This document shows, one piece after another, positions 7,401-15,202 of a stretch of DNA of 18,382 nt; position 1 is the stretch's first letter; every line of letters begins with the position of its first letter. This DNA comes from Bacteroidetes bacterium 4572_112. GTDB lineage: Bacteria > Bacteroidota > Bacteroidia > Bacteroidales > UBA1556. The stretch is taken from positions 1-18,382 of the forward strand of contig NIUZ01000033.1 in NCBI GenBank assembly GCA_002254285.1, in the 5' to 3' direction. A model generated the notes under the pieces. That model did no database searches. It worked only from the letters and a program-made list of their open reading frames with translations, and was not told where the DNA came from. The translations under genes were made by a program, and so were the position numbers.

Positions 7401-8465
7401 TCCGTAATCTTGTGGACGACCACTACCATCTACATCATCACCATTATAACAATATCCAAGTCCACGAGCAACATCACACCCTACATAATCATCTGTAGGG
7501 TCACCAAGGTCAGTATCTACCCACTGGCTAAAGTATGTGTCTGTTAATCGGAAAGTAGAACGGTTTATGATTTCATATGTATAGAAAGTCATATTATTAA
7601 TTTCGTCATTGGTAGAGAAAGCAAAAGCTTGAGCTCTTATTTCTACACCAATGGCTTTTCCTCTAGATTCAGAGTGAATATTTCCATTATCGTTAAAAAC
7701 CCACCAAAGAGTTTCGTCACCTTTAAGAACAGCATCAGCAAGGATACCACCTTCAGGAGTTTGCTCATAGTAATAGTTACCATCAGCACCTTTAGTTGGC
7801 TTACAAAGTTTATTCTCCATATCGTAATATGGATACTCACCTTGCTCCCACTCATAAACTCCGTTAGCATTAAGGTCAACAAATGGAGCTAACCACTCAC
7901 TTTGTCCTTTAGCAACATCACCATTTGCTGGCCAATCTTTAATAATATCTGGTACAGAATACTCAGGATATGCAGGCTGATTATATTTTAATATAAACTC
8001 GTCTACATCCATACGTTTAATCTTAAAATGCTTATCATACTCAGTACAAACTTCTCTACTAATTGAAGCCGTTCCGTCAGTAGTAAGTGGGCCTGGCCAA
8101 AAATCGTTACCACTAGCACGGTAACGTTGGAAAGCACCTTTTAATTGACCATTGACATCAGTACCTCCTAGCCAAAGTGAGGCAGAGAACATTGAAGTTT
8201 TACGAGATCCTCTAGGAATTTCGTACTTAGGTGTTCCTTGTAAATCCCACCACATGTCACCACCAGTATTAATACGGGCGCGCACATTATTTAATGAAAG
8301 CTCATTAGATGTTTTTCCTGGCAAACAACCAGCAGCAGTACGAGCACTTACTGTACTACTCTTGCTACTTTTGCTTTTTCCGCCTTTATACTCTTCAGCA
8401 TTTGCCGAAAAGTTTATTAAAAGAGCGATAAGAGCTAGAACAAATATATTTGTAATTTTCTTCAT
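4407..8465 (-). CDS. Large secreted/surface protein with T9SS-like C-terminal domain
   Basis: A 1352-aa protein of a conserved but unnamed Bacteroidota family. Residues 1-23 are a signal peptide ending Ala-Asn-Ala. A low-complexity Lys/Ser stretch (27-39) follows, then a large, aromatic- and aspartate-rich ectodomain. Residues 197-210 (Asp-Leu-Asn-Ala-Asn-Gly...Glu) resemble a calcium-binding loop. The last 105 residues (from about 1248) look like a type IX secretion sorting domain: Val-Val-Pro-Asn-Pro-Tyr-Tyr near 1255, then Ile-Lys-Ile-Phe-Gly-Ser-Ser-Gly-Thr-Leu-Ile and Ile-Ala-Ser-Gly-Val-Tyr-Tyr-Ile. It differs from standard CTDs by a short extra tail ending Leu-Asn-Ala-Phe. No catalytic motif was recognised. 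It starts 27 bases after the receptor's stop codon, so co-transcription is very likely. A surface location is inferred from the signal peptide, CTD-like end and PorV-like neighbour. Confidence 0.8.
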   Translation of the reverse strand: MKKITNIFVLALIALLINFSANAEEYKGGKSKSSKSSTVSARTAAGCLPGKTSNELSLNNVRARINTGGDMWWDLQGTPKYEIPRGSRKTSMFSASLWLGGTDVNGQLKGAFQRYRASGNDFWPGPLTTDGTASISREVCTEYDKHFKIKRMDVDEFILKYNQPAYPEYSVPDIIKDWPANGDVAKGQSEWLAPFVDLNANGVYEWEQGEYPYYDMENKLCKPTKGADGNYYYEQTPEGGILADAVLKGDETLWWVFNDNGNIHSESRGKAIGVEIRAQAFAFSTNDEINNMTFYTYEIINRSTFRLTDTYFSQWVDTDLGDPTDDYVGCDVARGLGYCYNGDDVDGSGRPQDYGKQPPAIGVDFFQGPYMDPDGIDNPKFKDDGNGNIVQICDESINGVNFGDTIIDNERFGMRRFVYHNNGGTVAAITDPDLAPEYYNMLKGIWKDGSKMTYGGNAYRQPSNIECDFMFPGDTDPCNWGTGEVNPGVSDSWTEANVGNKAGDRRFMQSAGEFTLESGAINYITVGIPWARASSGGAWASVELLREVDDKAQALFDNCFKVLDGPDAPELIAQELDKTIILYLQNIEGSNNSTERYEEEDVTISALKDSLGNPLYTEEEAKYRFQGYQIFQLADKDVSISEISNPDKARLVAQCDIKDEVATLVNYYKNDKLGANVPKLMVEGSDKGIVHSFKITEDEFATGDNRLINNKKYYYVAIAYAYNQYAPYSQDPGTLDGLKGQKKPYLAGRKSALGPIKVHTMMPHMNSAENDGTDLHSKYGDGPMITRLDGRGNGGMELQLTAESYESIFNDNQKVKIEYTNNHGPINVKVIDPLSVVAANYELKFIPGDDDVNDASWELYKNGELYTGSDNTIEVGNEQLFLYEGFSIQIQQNKGAGDVNLTSNGFISGSIIYQDSSSKWLLGWPDNDGLPDIDNQTPSAFNWIRSGTVEDKAKTFHNDYDPQLTAPDPIWVDPYEKFEKILGGTWAPLRLVSKYDNGPVSMPHMAKMSDLESVDIVFTSDKSKWTRCVVLEANDDIAGSVGGARKMGLRKEQSIDKDGNFSSGSGSGNTNPEDAEFVDAKSMGWFPGYAISIETGERLNVAYAESSWLVGENGTDMQFNPTSSFQTNLGEPLMGGKHFLYIFRNSGNANGSPAYDAGKWLRGRLNNTIGITLMQKDIMWVGIPMASPTEEWLNNDVVVQLRVDHPYKRGAWANSNVANGYNNGYPAYEFNTNNIAAVTGNLETATSVLDLIRVVPNPYYAFSAYESDQLDNRVRITNLPQQCVIKIFGSSGTLIRTYKKDANDTWIDWDLKNQANIPIASGVYYIHVNAPGIGETVIKWFGVLRPVDLNAF

Positions 8466-8492
8466 AGTTGATATATTAATCTATTTTGTAGT

Positions 8493-11400
8493 TTAGAAGT
8501 TAAATAATACACCCAAACGAATTCTTCGAGGTAAAGCGTAATTATATGGGCTATTTACTCTAACACCGTACATATCACGGAAAGCTTCAGGATCTTCAGC
8601 AGCATTAATTGCCGACTGATATTCTGCTGCAGATAAATAACCATCATCATCAGGATTACCAGTATAACGGTAAACACTAACAACGTTTCTTGCATCAAGC
8701 AAGTTAAGAATTTGTAAGTATACATTTAGGTAATGAGGAGGTTTACTACTTCCTTCTTTACGCTCAAGGAAGAAATCTCTATCGATACGCATATCGATAC
8801 GATATTGCCAAGGTAAACGAGATCCATTAATAGAACCTTTAAGTACAGGATTAACACCACCAGCAACATAAGTTGAAGTAACATTACTCTGACGACTATA
8901 AGGAGTTCCTGATCCTGCTTGCATAACCATATTCACACCAGTGTTTTCGAAAATACGAATAACTTTTACTTTGTCAGTACCTTTAATACGACGTGTAATA
9001 GTTGGTCCATTATATTTTTTACCTCTACCGTAACGGTAATCAGCAGTAATATTAATGGCGTGGTTTCTATCTTGATTTGTTGGGTTAAGTGTACGTAGGT
9101 TTGGTTGACCAGAAGTAACCAAGTTAATTCCTGAAGTAGAACTTGAACCAGTAGCATTAGCAAACATTAATGTATAACTAACTTTCAACCAAAGATTTTT
9201 TGTTCTTCTAAGGTCATAAGTTACTGTCATACCTTTGGTAGTACCAAAGTCAATATTATTATACGAGATATAAGAAACAGGATAAGCAGATGTATATCTA
9301 AATGCTTGAATCTGATCTCTCATTTCACGATAAAAAGCAGAGAATTTCAATGAAGAAGATTCTGTAAGCTTTTGGTGGAATCCTAATTCATAGTCAGTAG
9401 TTCTTTCTGGCTTAAGGTTAGGATTATTGATTGCTCTATTTCCTGCCTGATCGATGAAGTAATAATCCATCAAAGGAATTCTGTTACGCTCTGTTGGACG
9501 AGAAGTAAGTACATCGTAGTGAGCAAAGAATAAAGCCTCTTCCGAAATAGGGAAAGAGAATGAAATACGAGGAGAAATAGTATTTTGTGGAGCGTAATCC
9601 TCAAATGCTGAAGATTTAAGCTCTGTAGCATTAGGATCTCTTAAATAAGGAGCAATTCCTGATGAAGTTTCAATAGTAGTTGGGTCACTAATTTCAGTAC
9701 CTGAAGCATTGAACCAAGTATTACCATCTCTATAACCTACAATAGCTGTTGGGTTACTCACATCATTTACATAAACAACGTAGTCGTCACCCATACTCTG
9801 TGGAATTTCACCAAGGTCATTTACTTCTTTCACTGTTTTAGCTTCAGCTAAAAGGAATGGATCTTTAAGTACTTTTTGGTTGGCATCAAATCTGTCGAAA
9901 CGAACACCAATACTTAAAATTAAATCGTTAAAAGCAAATTTATCTTGAATATAACCAGCCATATAAATTGGCTCATAAGCTCCAATTGCTCTTGTATGAT
10001 TACCATTTCCATCAACTTGATTAAAGAAATCATCGAAGCTAGGCTTAGTACTTAATTTTTTGCCATAAGCATCATAACCAAAATAAGTAACATACGGATT
10101 ACCACTATTTAGTAGTTCGTCAGTACTGAACATATCAATTGAGAATGTGCTTGGATCATAACTATCAAGATCTACCCAGTCAGTACCATCAATTGGTAAA
10201 CCAAGTTTAGTTCTTAATTGCTTATCAAAATAAGATTGAGTAGCTGCGTCATATAATCTGTCGTAATCTACTTTATTTTGGAATACACCATTATCATCAA
10301 AAACCATATGAGGATTTGAAAAATCAAGCTGCTCAATATGTCGGTTAGTAATACCACGCATAAGAGTCCACAATCCACTTGGATTATATCCTACATATTG
10401 TTCTTTACGTTGCTCGTATTGAATACCGAATTTAATTGCGTGATTTCCTATATCAGCAGAGCCATTAGCATTAAAACCTATACGAGAAGACTCATAATCT
10501 GATTTTGTATTGTAAGGAGTACCTGTATTTGCATATAAACCATATACTGACTTAGGGCTTTGACCATTAAGTAATGCTCCACCACTCTGCACTGTTAGTG
10601 CATTACGATAAGCAAAGTTGCCATCATAAAAACCATAATACTGATCAGTATAATTACTTAGGTTAGGATTAATCTCTGAACGATGGAAATCGTAAAGAGT
10701 ATCACGAAAACCATTCATCACATATACATTATTAAGACCTAATACTGTATCCTCACCAAGTTCGTATGATTTTTCTGAGTAGGTATTAAATTTACCAACA
10801 TAACCATAATTAAATATGTCATCTTGATGTTTAGGATCGTATCTCTTTGAAGAAGTTTGTGAGTAATCAGCTTGAATGCTATAATATACATTCTTGATTA
10901 AAGATTTGCTATCTTTTGCGTCTGGGAAGCGTTGAGTAAATCTACCATAAACTCTCCAATCTTGATTAAGACTCTCTCCATTATTATTTATATTAAATAA
11001 AGAATTGTATAAAGACCAGTTTGAAGCCTTACTCCATCTATACGAACCACCAAAAGTAAGTGTTGTATTATCTGTAGTAGCAACATCTATCTTACCCGAG
11101 AACATTGCAGACATATTTTCTGCATTAACACGAGTATGATTATGTTCGTAATTATCTTTATTAATATAATTTGCTGATGGAAAAACACCAAAACCTGTTG
11201 GAGACTTGTATAAAGGATTCTCGCGAAGGCTTGCAAGCACATCGTCATTTACTTGGTAAGTTCCAATAGATGCAGGATAACCATCTCTATTATATTCAAC
11301 CTCACCAGAGATAAAGAAACCTAGTAAAGAAGTGTTTTTTGTAGAATCGCCACCCTTAATAAGTGGACCATTCATACTAAAACCTACAAGGTTGTGACCG

Positions 11401-12134
11401 TAACCATCTAAAAGCTCCGAAGTAACACCTTCAATACCAAATCCGAAAATACGAGAAGGACCTTTAGTAGTAATATTTACAATACCACCTGTAAGGTCAC
11501 CATACTGAGCTGGAGTACCACCAGTAATAACTGACACCTGCTCAATAGCTGATTTTGGAAGACTTGAGCTACCAATTACACGAACACCATCAACATAAGT
11601 AGCAGTACCGCCCGTACGAGCACCACGCATACCACCCATTTTACCATTATCATCAGAGAATACACCTCCAACAGTAACCGCTACAGCTTCCGCTGATCGA
11701 CCTGGCATTTTAGCAATCTCTTCAGAAGTCATTGTTCCACCTGTTGAGGTTTGATCCTTATCAATTAGAGGAACTTTATATTCTTTCACCACAAAAGCTT
11801 CAAGCTGTGTAGCAGAAGATTCTAACTTAATATTCAAGAAACGTGTTTTGTCAGAGTTAACAATAACACCTTTCATCATTAATTTTGCATATCCGACGTA
11901 TGACACTTTAACATCATAGCTACCTGGAGACAAAGGTTTCACTTTATAATTACCGTCTATATCGGTACTTCCACCATTAACGACTTTACCCCCCTGTTCC
12001 ACAATAACGTTTGCGAAAGGAATTGGTTGTTTCGTCTCTGAATCAGTCACCTTACCCTGAATTGCTCCCGATTGGGCAATTGCAAAACCTGATATTAACA
12101 TGACCATTGCTGACAATAGTAATTTTTTAATCAT
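8493..12134 (-). CDS. TonB-dependent outer-membrane receptor, CarboxypepD_reg-like N-terminus
   Basis: A 1213-aa receptor. Residues 1-20 are a signal peptide (ending Ala-Ile-Ala-Gln). Residues 24-108 are a carboxypeptidase-regulatory-like beta-sandwich (Gly-Lys-Val-Thr-Asp-Ser-Glu-Thr...Pro-Ile-Pro-Phe-Ala-Asn-Val), common at the start of Bacteroidota receptors. The plug spans about 130-230, with Tyr-Val-Asp-Gly-Val-Arg-Val and Gly-Gly-Ile-Val-Asn-Ile-Thr-Thr-Lys-Gly. The rest is a 22-strand-type barrel ending Arg-Ile-Arg-Leu-Gly-Val-Leu-Phe-Asn-Phe, a proper outer-membrane C-terminus. Such receptors import ligands, or act on surface cargo, using TonB-ExbBD energy. No SusD gene is adjacent, so this is not a SusCD glycan pair. 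It is the first gene of the operon with the 1352-aa protein and the PorV-like barrel. The ligand is unknown. Confidence 0.93.
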   Translation of the reverse strand: MIKKLLLSAMVMLISGFAIAQSGAIQGKVTDSETKQPIPFANVIVEQGGKVVNGGSTDIDGNYKVKPLSPGSYDVKVSYVGYAKLMMKGVIVNSDKTRFLNIKLESSATQLEAFVVKEYKVPLIDKDQTSTGGTMTSEEIAKMPGRSAEAVAVTVGGVFSDDNGKMGGMRGARTGGTATYVDGVRVIGSSSLPKSAIEQVSVITGGTPAQYGDLTGGIVNITTKGPSRIFGFGIEGVTSELLDGYGHNLVGFSMNGPLIKGGDSTKNTSLLGFFISGEVEYNRDGYPASIGTYQVNDDVLASLRENPLYKSPTGFGVFPSANYINKDNYEHNHTRVNAENMSAMFSGKIDVATTDNTTLTFGGSYRWSKASNWSLYNSLFNINNNGESLNQDWRVYGRFTQRFPDAKDSKSLIKNVYYSIQADYSQTSSKRYDPKHQDDIFNYGYVGKFNTYSEKSYELGEDTVLGLNNVYVMNGFRDTLYDFHRSEINPNLSNYTDQYYGFYDGNFAYRNALTVQSGGALLNGQSPKSVYGLYANTGTPYNTKSDYESSRIGFNANGSADIGNHAIKFGIQYEQRKEQYVGYNPSGLWTLMRGITNRHIEQLDFSNPHMVFDDNGVFQNKVDYDRLYDAATQSYFDKQLRTKLGLPIDGTDWVDLDSYDPSTFSIDMFSTDELLNSGNPYVTYFGYDAYGKKLSTKPSFDDFFNQVDGNGNHTRAIGAYEPIYMAGYIQDKFAFNDLILSIGVRFDRFDANQKVLKDPFLLAEAKTVKEVNDLGEIPQSMGDDYVVYVNDVSNPTAIVGYRDGNTWFNASGTEISDPTTIETSSGIAPYLRDPNATELKSSAFEDYAPQNTISPRISFSFPISEEALFFAHYDVLTSRPTERNRIPLMDYYFIDQAGNRAINNPNLKPERTTDYELGFHQKLTESSSLKFSAFYREMRDQIQAFRYTSAYPVSYISYNNIDFGTTKGMTVTYDLRRTKNLWLKVSYTLMFANATGSSSTSGINLVTSGQPNLRTLNPTNQDRNHAINITADYRYGRGKKYNGPTITRRIKGTDKVKVIRIFENTGVNMVMQAGSGTPYSRQSNVTSTYVAGGVNPVLKGSINGSRLPWQYRIDMRIDRDFFLERKEGSSKPPHYLNVYLQILNLLDARNVVSVYRYTGNPDDDGYLSAAEYQSAINAAEDPEAFRDMYGVRVNSPYNYALPRRIRLGVLFNF

Positions 12135-12181
12135 AGAATTTAATTTATGTTTGATATAATCCTAGTGCATTTTAAAGATGC

Positions 12182-12189
12182 CAAAAATA
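12182..12189 (-). promoter_or_regulatory. -7 box (TATTTTTG) for the receptor operon
   Basis: On the minus strand TATTTTTG fits TAnnTTTG and lies about 47 bases before the receptor ATG at 12134. No clear TTTG sits 19 bases upstream. It is in the 94-base gap after the small membrane protein gene, so the operon probably has its own promoter. Confidence 0.5.
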
Positions 12190-12228
12190 GATAAAAAAAC
12201 CTTTCGATTAACTATTCTTAACATCTCA

Positions 12229-12684
12229 TTAGTTGTTTATATATGGTGGATTAAGAACTGCATCGTATAGTACTGCCTGACGTAAGTCAAAATCAGCAAA
12301 TTCCGCATCTTTTTCCACTTTATTCATATTCGTTCTAAATTGAGTTTCAGTCTCTTCTTCAACTTTATTCTCATTGTCAGACTCTATACTATACAGCTGT
12401 TTTTCAGCCGATTGTAAATTGTTATTGTTTTCAATTTCACTTTTATTATAATCATATGCTTTATTCTGATACTCTTCAGCATCATACTGCAAATCAGCAT
12501 CATTTAAGCCCATAAACTTGCTGATATAATCATCCAAACTAGGCTTCTGAACACTCTCACCATTTGCAATGTCTTGATCAGGAATAATTGGAGTTGCATG
12601 CTTATTGCTTTCAGCAGTATGTTTAGTATACTGCTTATAAGCAAAAAATATTAATGCGATTACTATAGGAAGAATATTTTCCAT
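12229..12684 (-). CDS. Small membrane-anchored protein of unknown function
   Basis: A 151-aa protein with one short N-terminal hydrophobic segment (about residues 4-16, LPIVIALIFFAYK) followed by a charged, Glu/Asn-rich, probably disordered linker (20-125). The predicted topology is a single-pass anchor with the tail in the cytoplasm. The last 20 residues (Phe-Asp-Leu-Arg-Gln-Ala-Val-Leu-Tyr...Leu-Asn-Pro-Pro-Tyr) form a compact motif that I recall ending other small Bacteroidota proteins, where it is also unexplained. It lies on the same strand as, and 94 bases upstream of, the receptor gene, but a separate promoter lies between them. No enzymatic motif is visible. Confidence 0.65.
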   Translation of the reverse strand: MENILPIVIALIFFAYKQYTKHTAESNKHATPIIPDQDIANGESVQKPSLDDYISKFMGLNDADLQYDAEEYQNKAYDYNKSEIENNNNLQSAEKQLYSIESDNENKVEEETETQFRTNMNKVEKDAEFADFDLRQAVLYDAVLNPPYINN

Positions 12685-12720
12685 GAATTGTGTGTGTCCT
12701 TGAAATTAATAAACGAAATA

Positions 12721-12728
12721 CAAAAATA
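12721..12728 (-). promoter_or_regulatory. -7 box (TATTTTTG) for the small membrane protein gene
   Basis: Minus-strand TATTTTTG fits TAnnTTTG and lies 36 bases before the ATG at 12684. It sits at one end of the 390-base divergent intergenic region 12685-13074. Apart from this box, the Pho-like repeats, the porin -7 box and a small dyad (TATCATT at 12821-12827 with AATGATA at 12839-12845), that region is AT-rich and I see no gene in it. Confidence 0.4.
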
Positions 12729-12973
12729 CATTTTTATTTTCAATTTTTTAACATAAAAAAAATCAAAAGAACAAGCTTTAAATGATTCTTATCAAATACA
12801 AATAACTAATAACGCCCCATTATCATTGATTAGTCTTTAATGATATAATATTCCGTATTGATGTTTTAAATTACTAATAAATATTTTTTCAAATTAAAAA
12901 TAATCAAAATACGATACTAAAACAAAATTACCATATCCATAAACATCTAATTTTCATTTATTTATAATCTATA

Positions 12974-13006
12974 TTAAGTTATTATTAAGTTAATGTTAAC
13001 TATGGT
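12974..13006 (+). promoter_or_regulatory. Three 11-bp direct repeats, candidate PhoB/PhoP-type operator
   Basis: TTAAGTT (12974), TTAAGTT (12985) and TTAACTA (12996) recur at exactly 11-bp spacing, each followed by a four-base spacer. Direct repeats with 11-bp period are how PhoB/PhoP-class response regulators bind; the Bacillus PhoP box is TTAACA-like with the same period. The array ends 20 bp before the -7 box at 13027, covering the place where a -33 box would be. That promoter has no -33 match, which fits activation by a bound regulator. The downstream gene is a phosphate-selective-porin family member. Regulator identity is inference. Confidence 0.6.
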
Positions 13007-13026
13007 TCAAATTAAAAAGCTAAACA

Positions 13027-13034
13027 TACTTTTG
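13027..13034 (+). promoter_or_regulatory. -7 box (TACTTTTG) for the porin genes
   Basis: TACTTTTG fits TAnnTTTG and lies 40 bases before the ATG at 13075. Bases 13004-13007, where TTTG would be expected, read GGTT. The promoter therefore probably depends on an activator at the direct repeats just upstream. Confidence 0.6.
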
Positions 13035-13074
13035 CGCCCTAACAATAATATAAACATATTCTAAACTTTACAAA

Positions 13075-14289
13075 ATGAATAAAGCGATACTAATTAGTAT
13101 TTTATTAATGATTATAACCATTACATCAGTATTTGCCCAAGATAAAAAAAGTTTTACTACTTATTGGGATAATGGACTAAAGATAGAAAGTGCTGATAAG
13201 AACTTTAAATTAAAAATGGGTGGTCGTTTGCAATATGATATGATGTTTATGTCACAAAGTAGTAAATTAGATGTGGCTTTTTCTGATGCATATAATGGTA
13301 GTGAATTGCGAAGAGCTCGTTACTATTTCTCCGGCTCCATATATAGCAATATATCTTATAAAGTACAGATTGATTTCGCGCCAAATACCATTGCGGTAAA
13401 GGATGCTTATATTGCATTACACAAATTGCCTTTAATTAGTAATATTAAAGTGGGTAAATTTAAAGTTCCATTTGGGCTAAACACATTAACAAGCTCCAAG
13501 TATCTTACATTTATGGAAAGACCTACCACAAGCAATTTTGATAGTGAGCGCCATTTAGGAGCAATGATATATCGCCACCATTTAAATAAGCGCCTAGCTT
13601 GGCAAGCAGGTTTCTTCTATCCAAATCAAGATGAGAATAAATACCACGGCAATGGTTACTTATTAGCATTGCGCATAACCGGACTTCCAATTTATAATGT
13701 AGCTGACAACAAATACACTTTATTGCATATAGGAGCATCATTTGTTCACGAGTTTCATAATGGAAACCCTTTTGAAATAAAGAATAGACCCGAATCGCAC
13801 TTAGCACCAAAATATTCCAATTTCAAAATTGCCTCGGTAAAGTTTAGCAATTTATATAATGTGGAGTTGGCTTATATTTATAACAGAATATCTATACAAT
13901 CAGAATATCACTTTATGGACTTTGTTCCATATACTTCATCTGATGATAAACATGTATCACTAAACTCATTTTATGGCACACTAAGCTATTTTATAACTGA
14001 TGACCATAGATCATATTCTCAGAAGAAAACTTTCTTTGGAAAAGTAAAGCCTAATAATAATTATGGCAAAGATGGAATTGGAGCTATTGAAATTGCTCTT
14101 AGGTATTCGCATTTAGATGGTCAAACAGATCATTATGTTTATGGTGGCGAAATGAATAATATTGCCCTAGGCGTAAATTGGTATTTAAATCCTGCAGTGA
14201 AAGTAGCAATGAACTACGTATATTCTATTAACCCTGCTTATGATGGCACTGCTGATATATTACAAATGAGATTTCAGGTGGCATTTTAA
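13075..14289 (+). CDS. Phosphate-selective porin O/P family outer-membrane porin
   Basis: A 404-aa outer-membrane barrel. Residues 1-22 are a signal peptide (ending Val-Phe-Ala-Gln). Family landmarks (OprO/OprP, PF07396) follow in order: Leu-Lys-Met-Gly-Gly-Arg-Leu-Gln-Tyr-Asp near 46-55, Arg-Arg-Ala-Arg-Tyr-Tyr-Phe-Ser-Gly near 79-87, and Val-Gly-Lys-Phe-Lys-Val-Pro-Phe-Gly then Thr-Ser-Ser-Lys-Tyr-Leu-Thr-Phe-Met-Glu-Arg near 125-150. The end, Met-Arg-Phe-Gln-Val-Ala-Phe, is a proper barrel C-terminus. OprO/P trimers pass phosphate or polyphosphate into the periplasm; many Bacteroidota members are uncharacterised, so the solute here is not certain. The gene leads a two-gene unit (26 bases to the next start) behind a Pho-like repeat array, which supports a phosphate role. 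Confidence 0.88.
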   Translation: MNKAILISILLMIITITSVFAQDKKSFTTYWDNGLKIESADKNFKLKMGGRLQYDMMFMSQSSKLDVAFSDAYNGSELRRARYYFSGSIYSNISYKVQIDFAPNTIAVKDAYIALHKLPLISNIKVGKFKVPFGLNTLTSSKYLTFMERPTTSNFDSERHLGAMIYRHHLNKRLAWQAGFFYPNQDENKYHGNGYLLALRITGLPIYNVADNKYTLLHIGASFVHEFHNGNPFEIKNRPESHLAPKYSNFKIASVKFSNLYNVELAYIYNRISIQSEYHFMDFVPYTSSDDKHVSLNSFYGTLSYFITDDHRSYSQKKTFFGKVKPNNNYGKDGIGAIEIALRYSHLDGQTDHYVYGGEMNNIALGVNWYLNPAVKVAMNYVYSINPAYDGTADILQMRFQVAF

Positions 14290-14315
14290 TATATTTTGCA
14301 TAGCTTTGCATCTAT

Positions 14316-15189
14316 ATGAAGCAAATTCTATCATTAATATTTATTGGCATATCTTTTTTGAGCATTGGCCAAGTAACATATAAAGGAATCGGTAGTGGCT
14401 TTCGATATAAAAGTAGTGATAACAGCTTTTATATGAAAGCCACTACTCGTATACAGCCACAATGGGATTTCAAATACAACTATATTGATAGCAGCTTTAG
14501 CAATAAGGCTGTGATTGGTCGTGCACGACTCAAATTTGATGGCTACCTAATAAATGAAAACCTCAGATATAAGATTGAATATGATTTGGTAAATGGCTAC
14601 GTAAGAGATGCTGTAATAAAATACCGCATGGGTAATTTCGACCTATGGTTTGGTCAAACAAAATTGCCAGGCAAAAAAAGGTGAGTTTATAACTGCTGAT
14701 ATTTATAAAGAACAAACACCTAAGCTTATAGCAACCGCTTATATTAATTATAATACCGATGCTTATAAAAGTAAAGGGCAAACAGGTATTAACCTTAACA
14801 ATCAATCTGATTTATTACTTTTTGGCTTCGATATTCTATTCAAATATAAAGGATTCTCCGCTTTAATAGAATCCGGAAAGAGACAAGTAAGCAAAGGAAG
14901 TACTGTTGTGCTTGATAATAGCGAGAACTTTGTTGGAGCTTATTATGTTGGTTGGGGATTAAATGCTCAATCGGGCTATGTATTTGATAATATGTGGGGA
15001 ATGGTTGTAAGATACTCTACCGTTGACCCTCAAATAGTAGAATTAGGCAATAGTATAAGAGACTATACTGTTGGAATAAATAAGTATATAATTGGAAATA
15101 AGCTAAAAATACAAGCAGATTTAACCTATCGAGAAAACACTGTTTATAATGAAGTTATAGGTCGTTTGTTAATGGAGTTGCAATTTTAA
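14316..15189 (+). pseudogene. Second porin O/P-family gene, internally deleted and frameshifted
   Basis: The first frame (14316-14684) gives a signal peptide (1-19, ending Ser-Ile-Gly-Gln) and the N-terminal half of a porin of a different subfamily, through Arg-Arg-type strands to Gly-Gln-Thr-Lys-Leu-Pro-Gly. It stops just after an A7 run (14673-14679). Dropping one A continues into Lys-Lys-Gly-Glu-Phe...Thr-Pro-Lys-Leu and normal barrel sequence to Met-Glu-Leu-Gln-Phe, stop at 15187. In full-length relatives, as I recall them, Lys-Leu-Pro-Gly is followed by Asn-Arg-(Glu/Gln)-Arg-Val and some 70-85 residues before the Lys-Lys-Gly...Thr-Pro-Lys-Leu segment. Those residues are absent here. The repaired product would be about 289 aa against about 370-400. 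Deletion plus frameshift points to a decayed gene rather than only a read error. Confidence 0.8.
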
Positions 15190-15202
15190 GAAGCTCTATA
15201 TT

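Noticed and set aside
5218..8496. Several plus-strand frames of 60-114 codons inside the 1352-aa gene
   Set aside because: They are antisense shadows of a continuous coding region with no promoter or family features.
4407..12134. SusC/SusD polysaccharide utilisation locus
   Set aside because: The receptor is SusC-sized, but no SusD-like lipoprotein or glycoside hydrolase is present; the neighbour is a CTD-bearing 1352-aa protein.
14673..14684. Programmed ribosomal frameshift at the A7 run in the second porin
   Set aside because: The run is slippery and a stop follows at once, but the fused product lacks an internal barrel segment, so decay is the simpler explanation.
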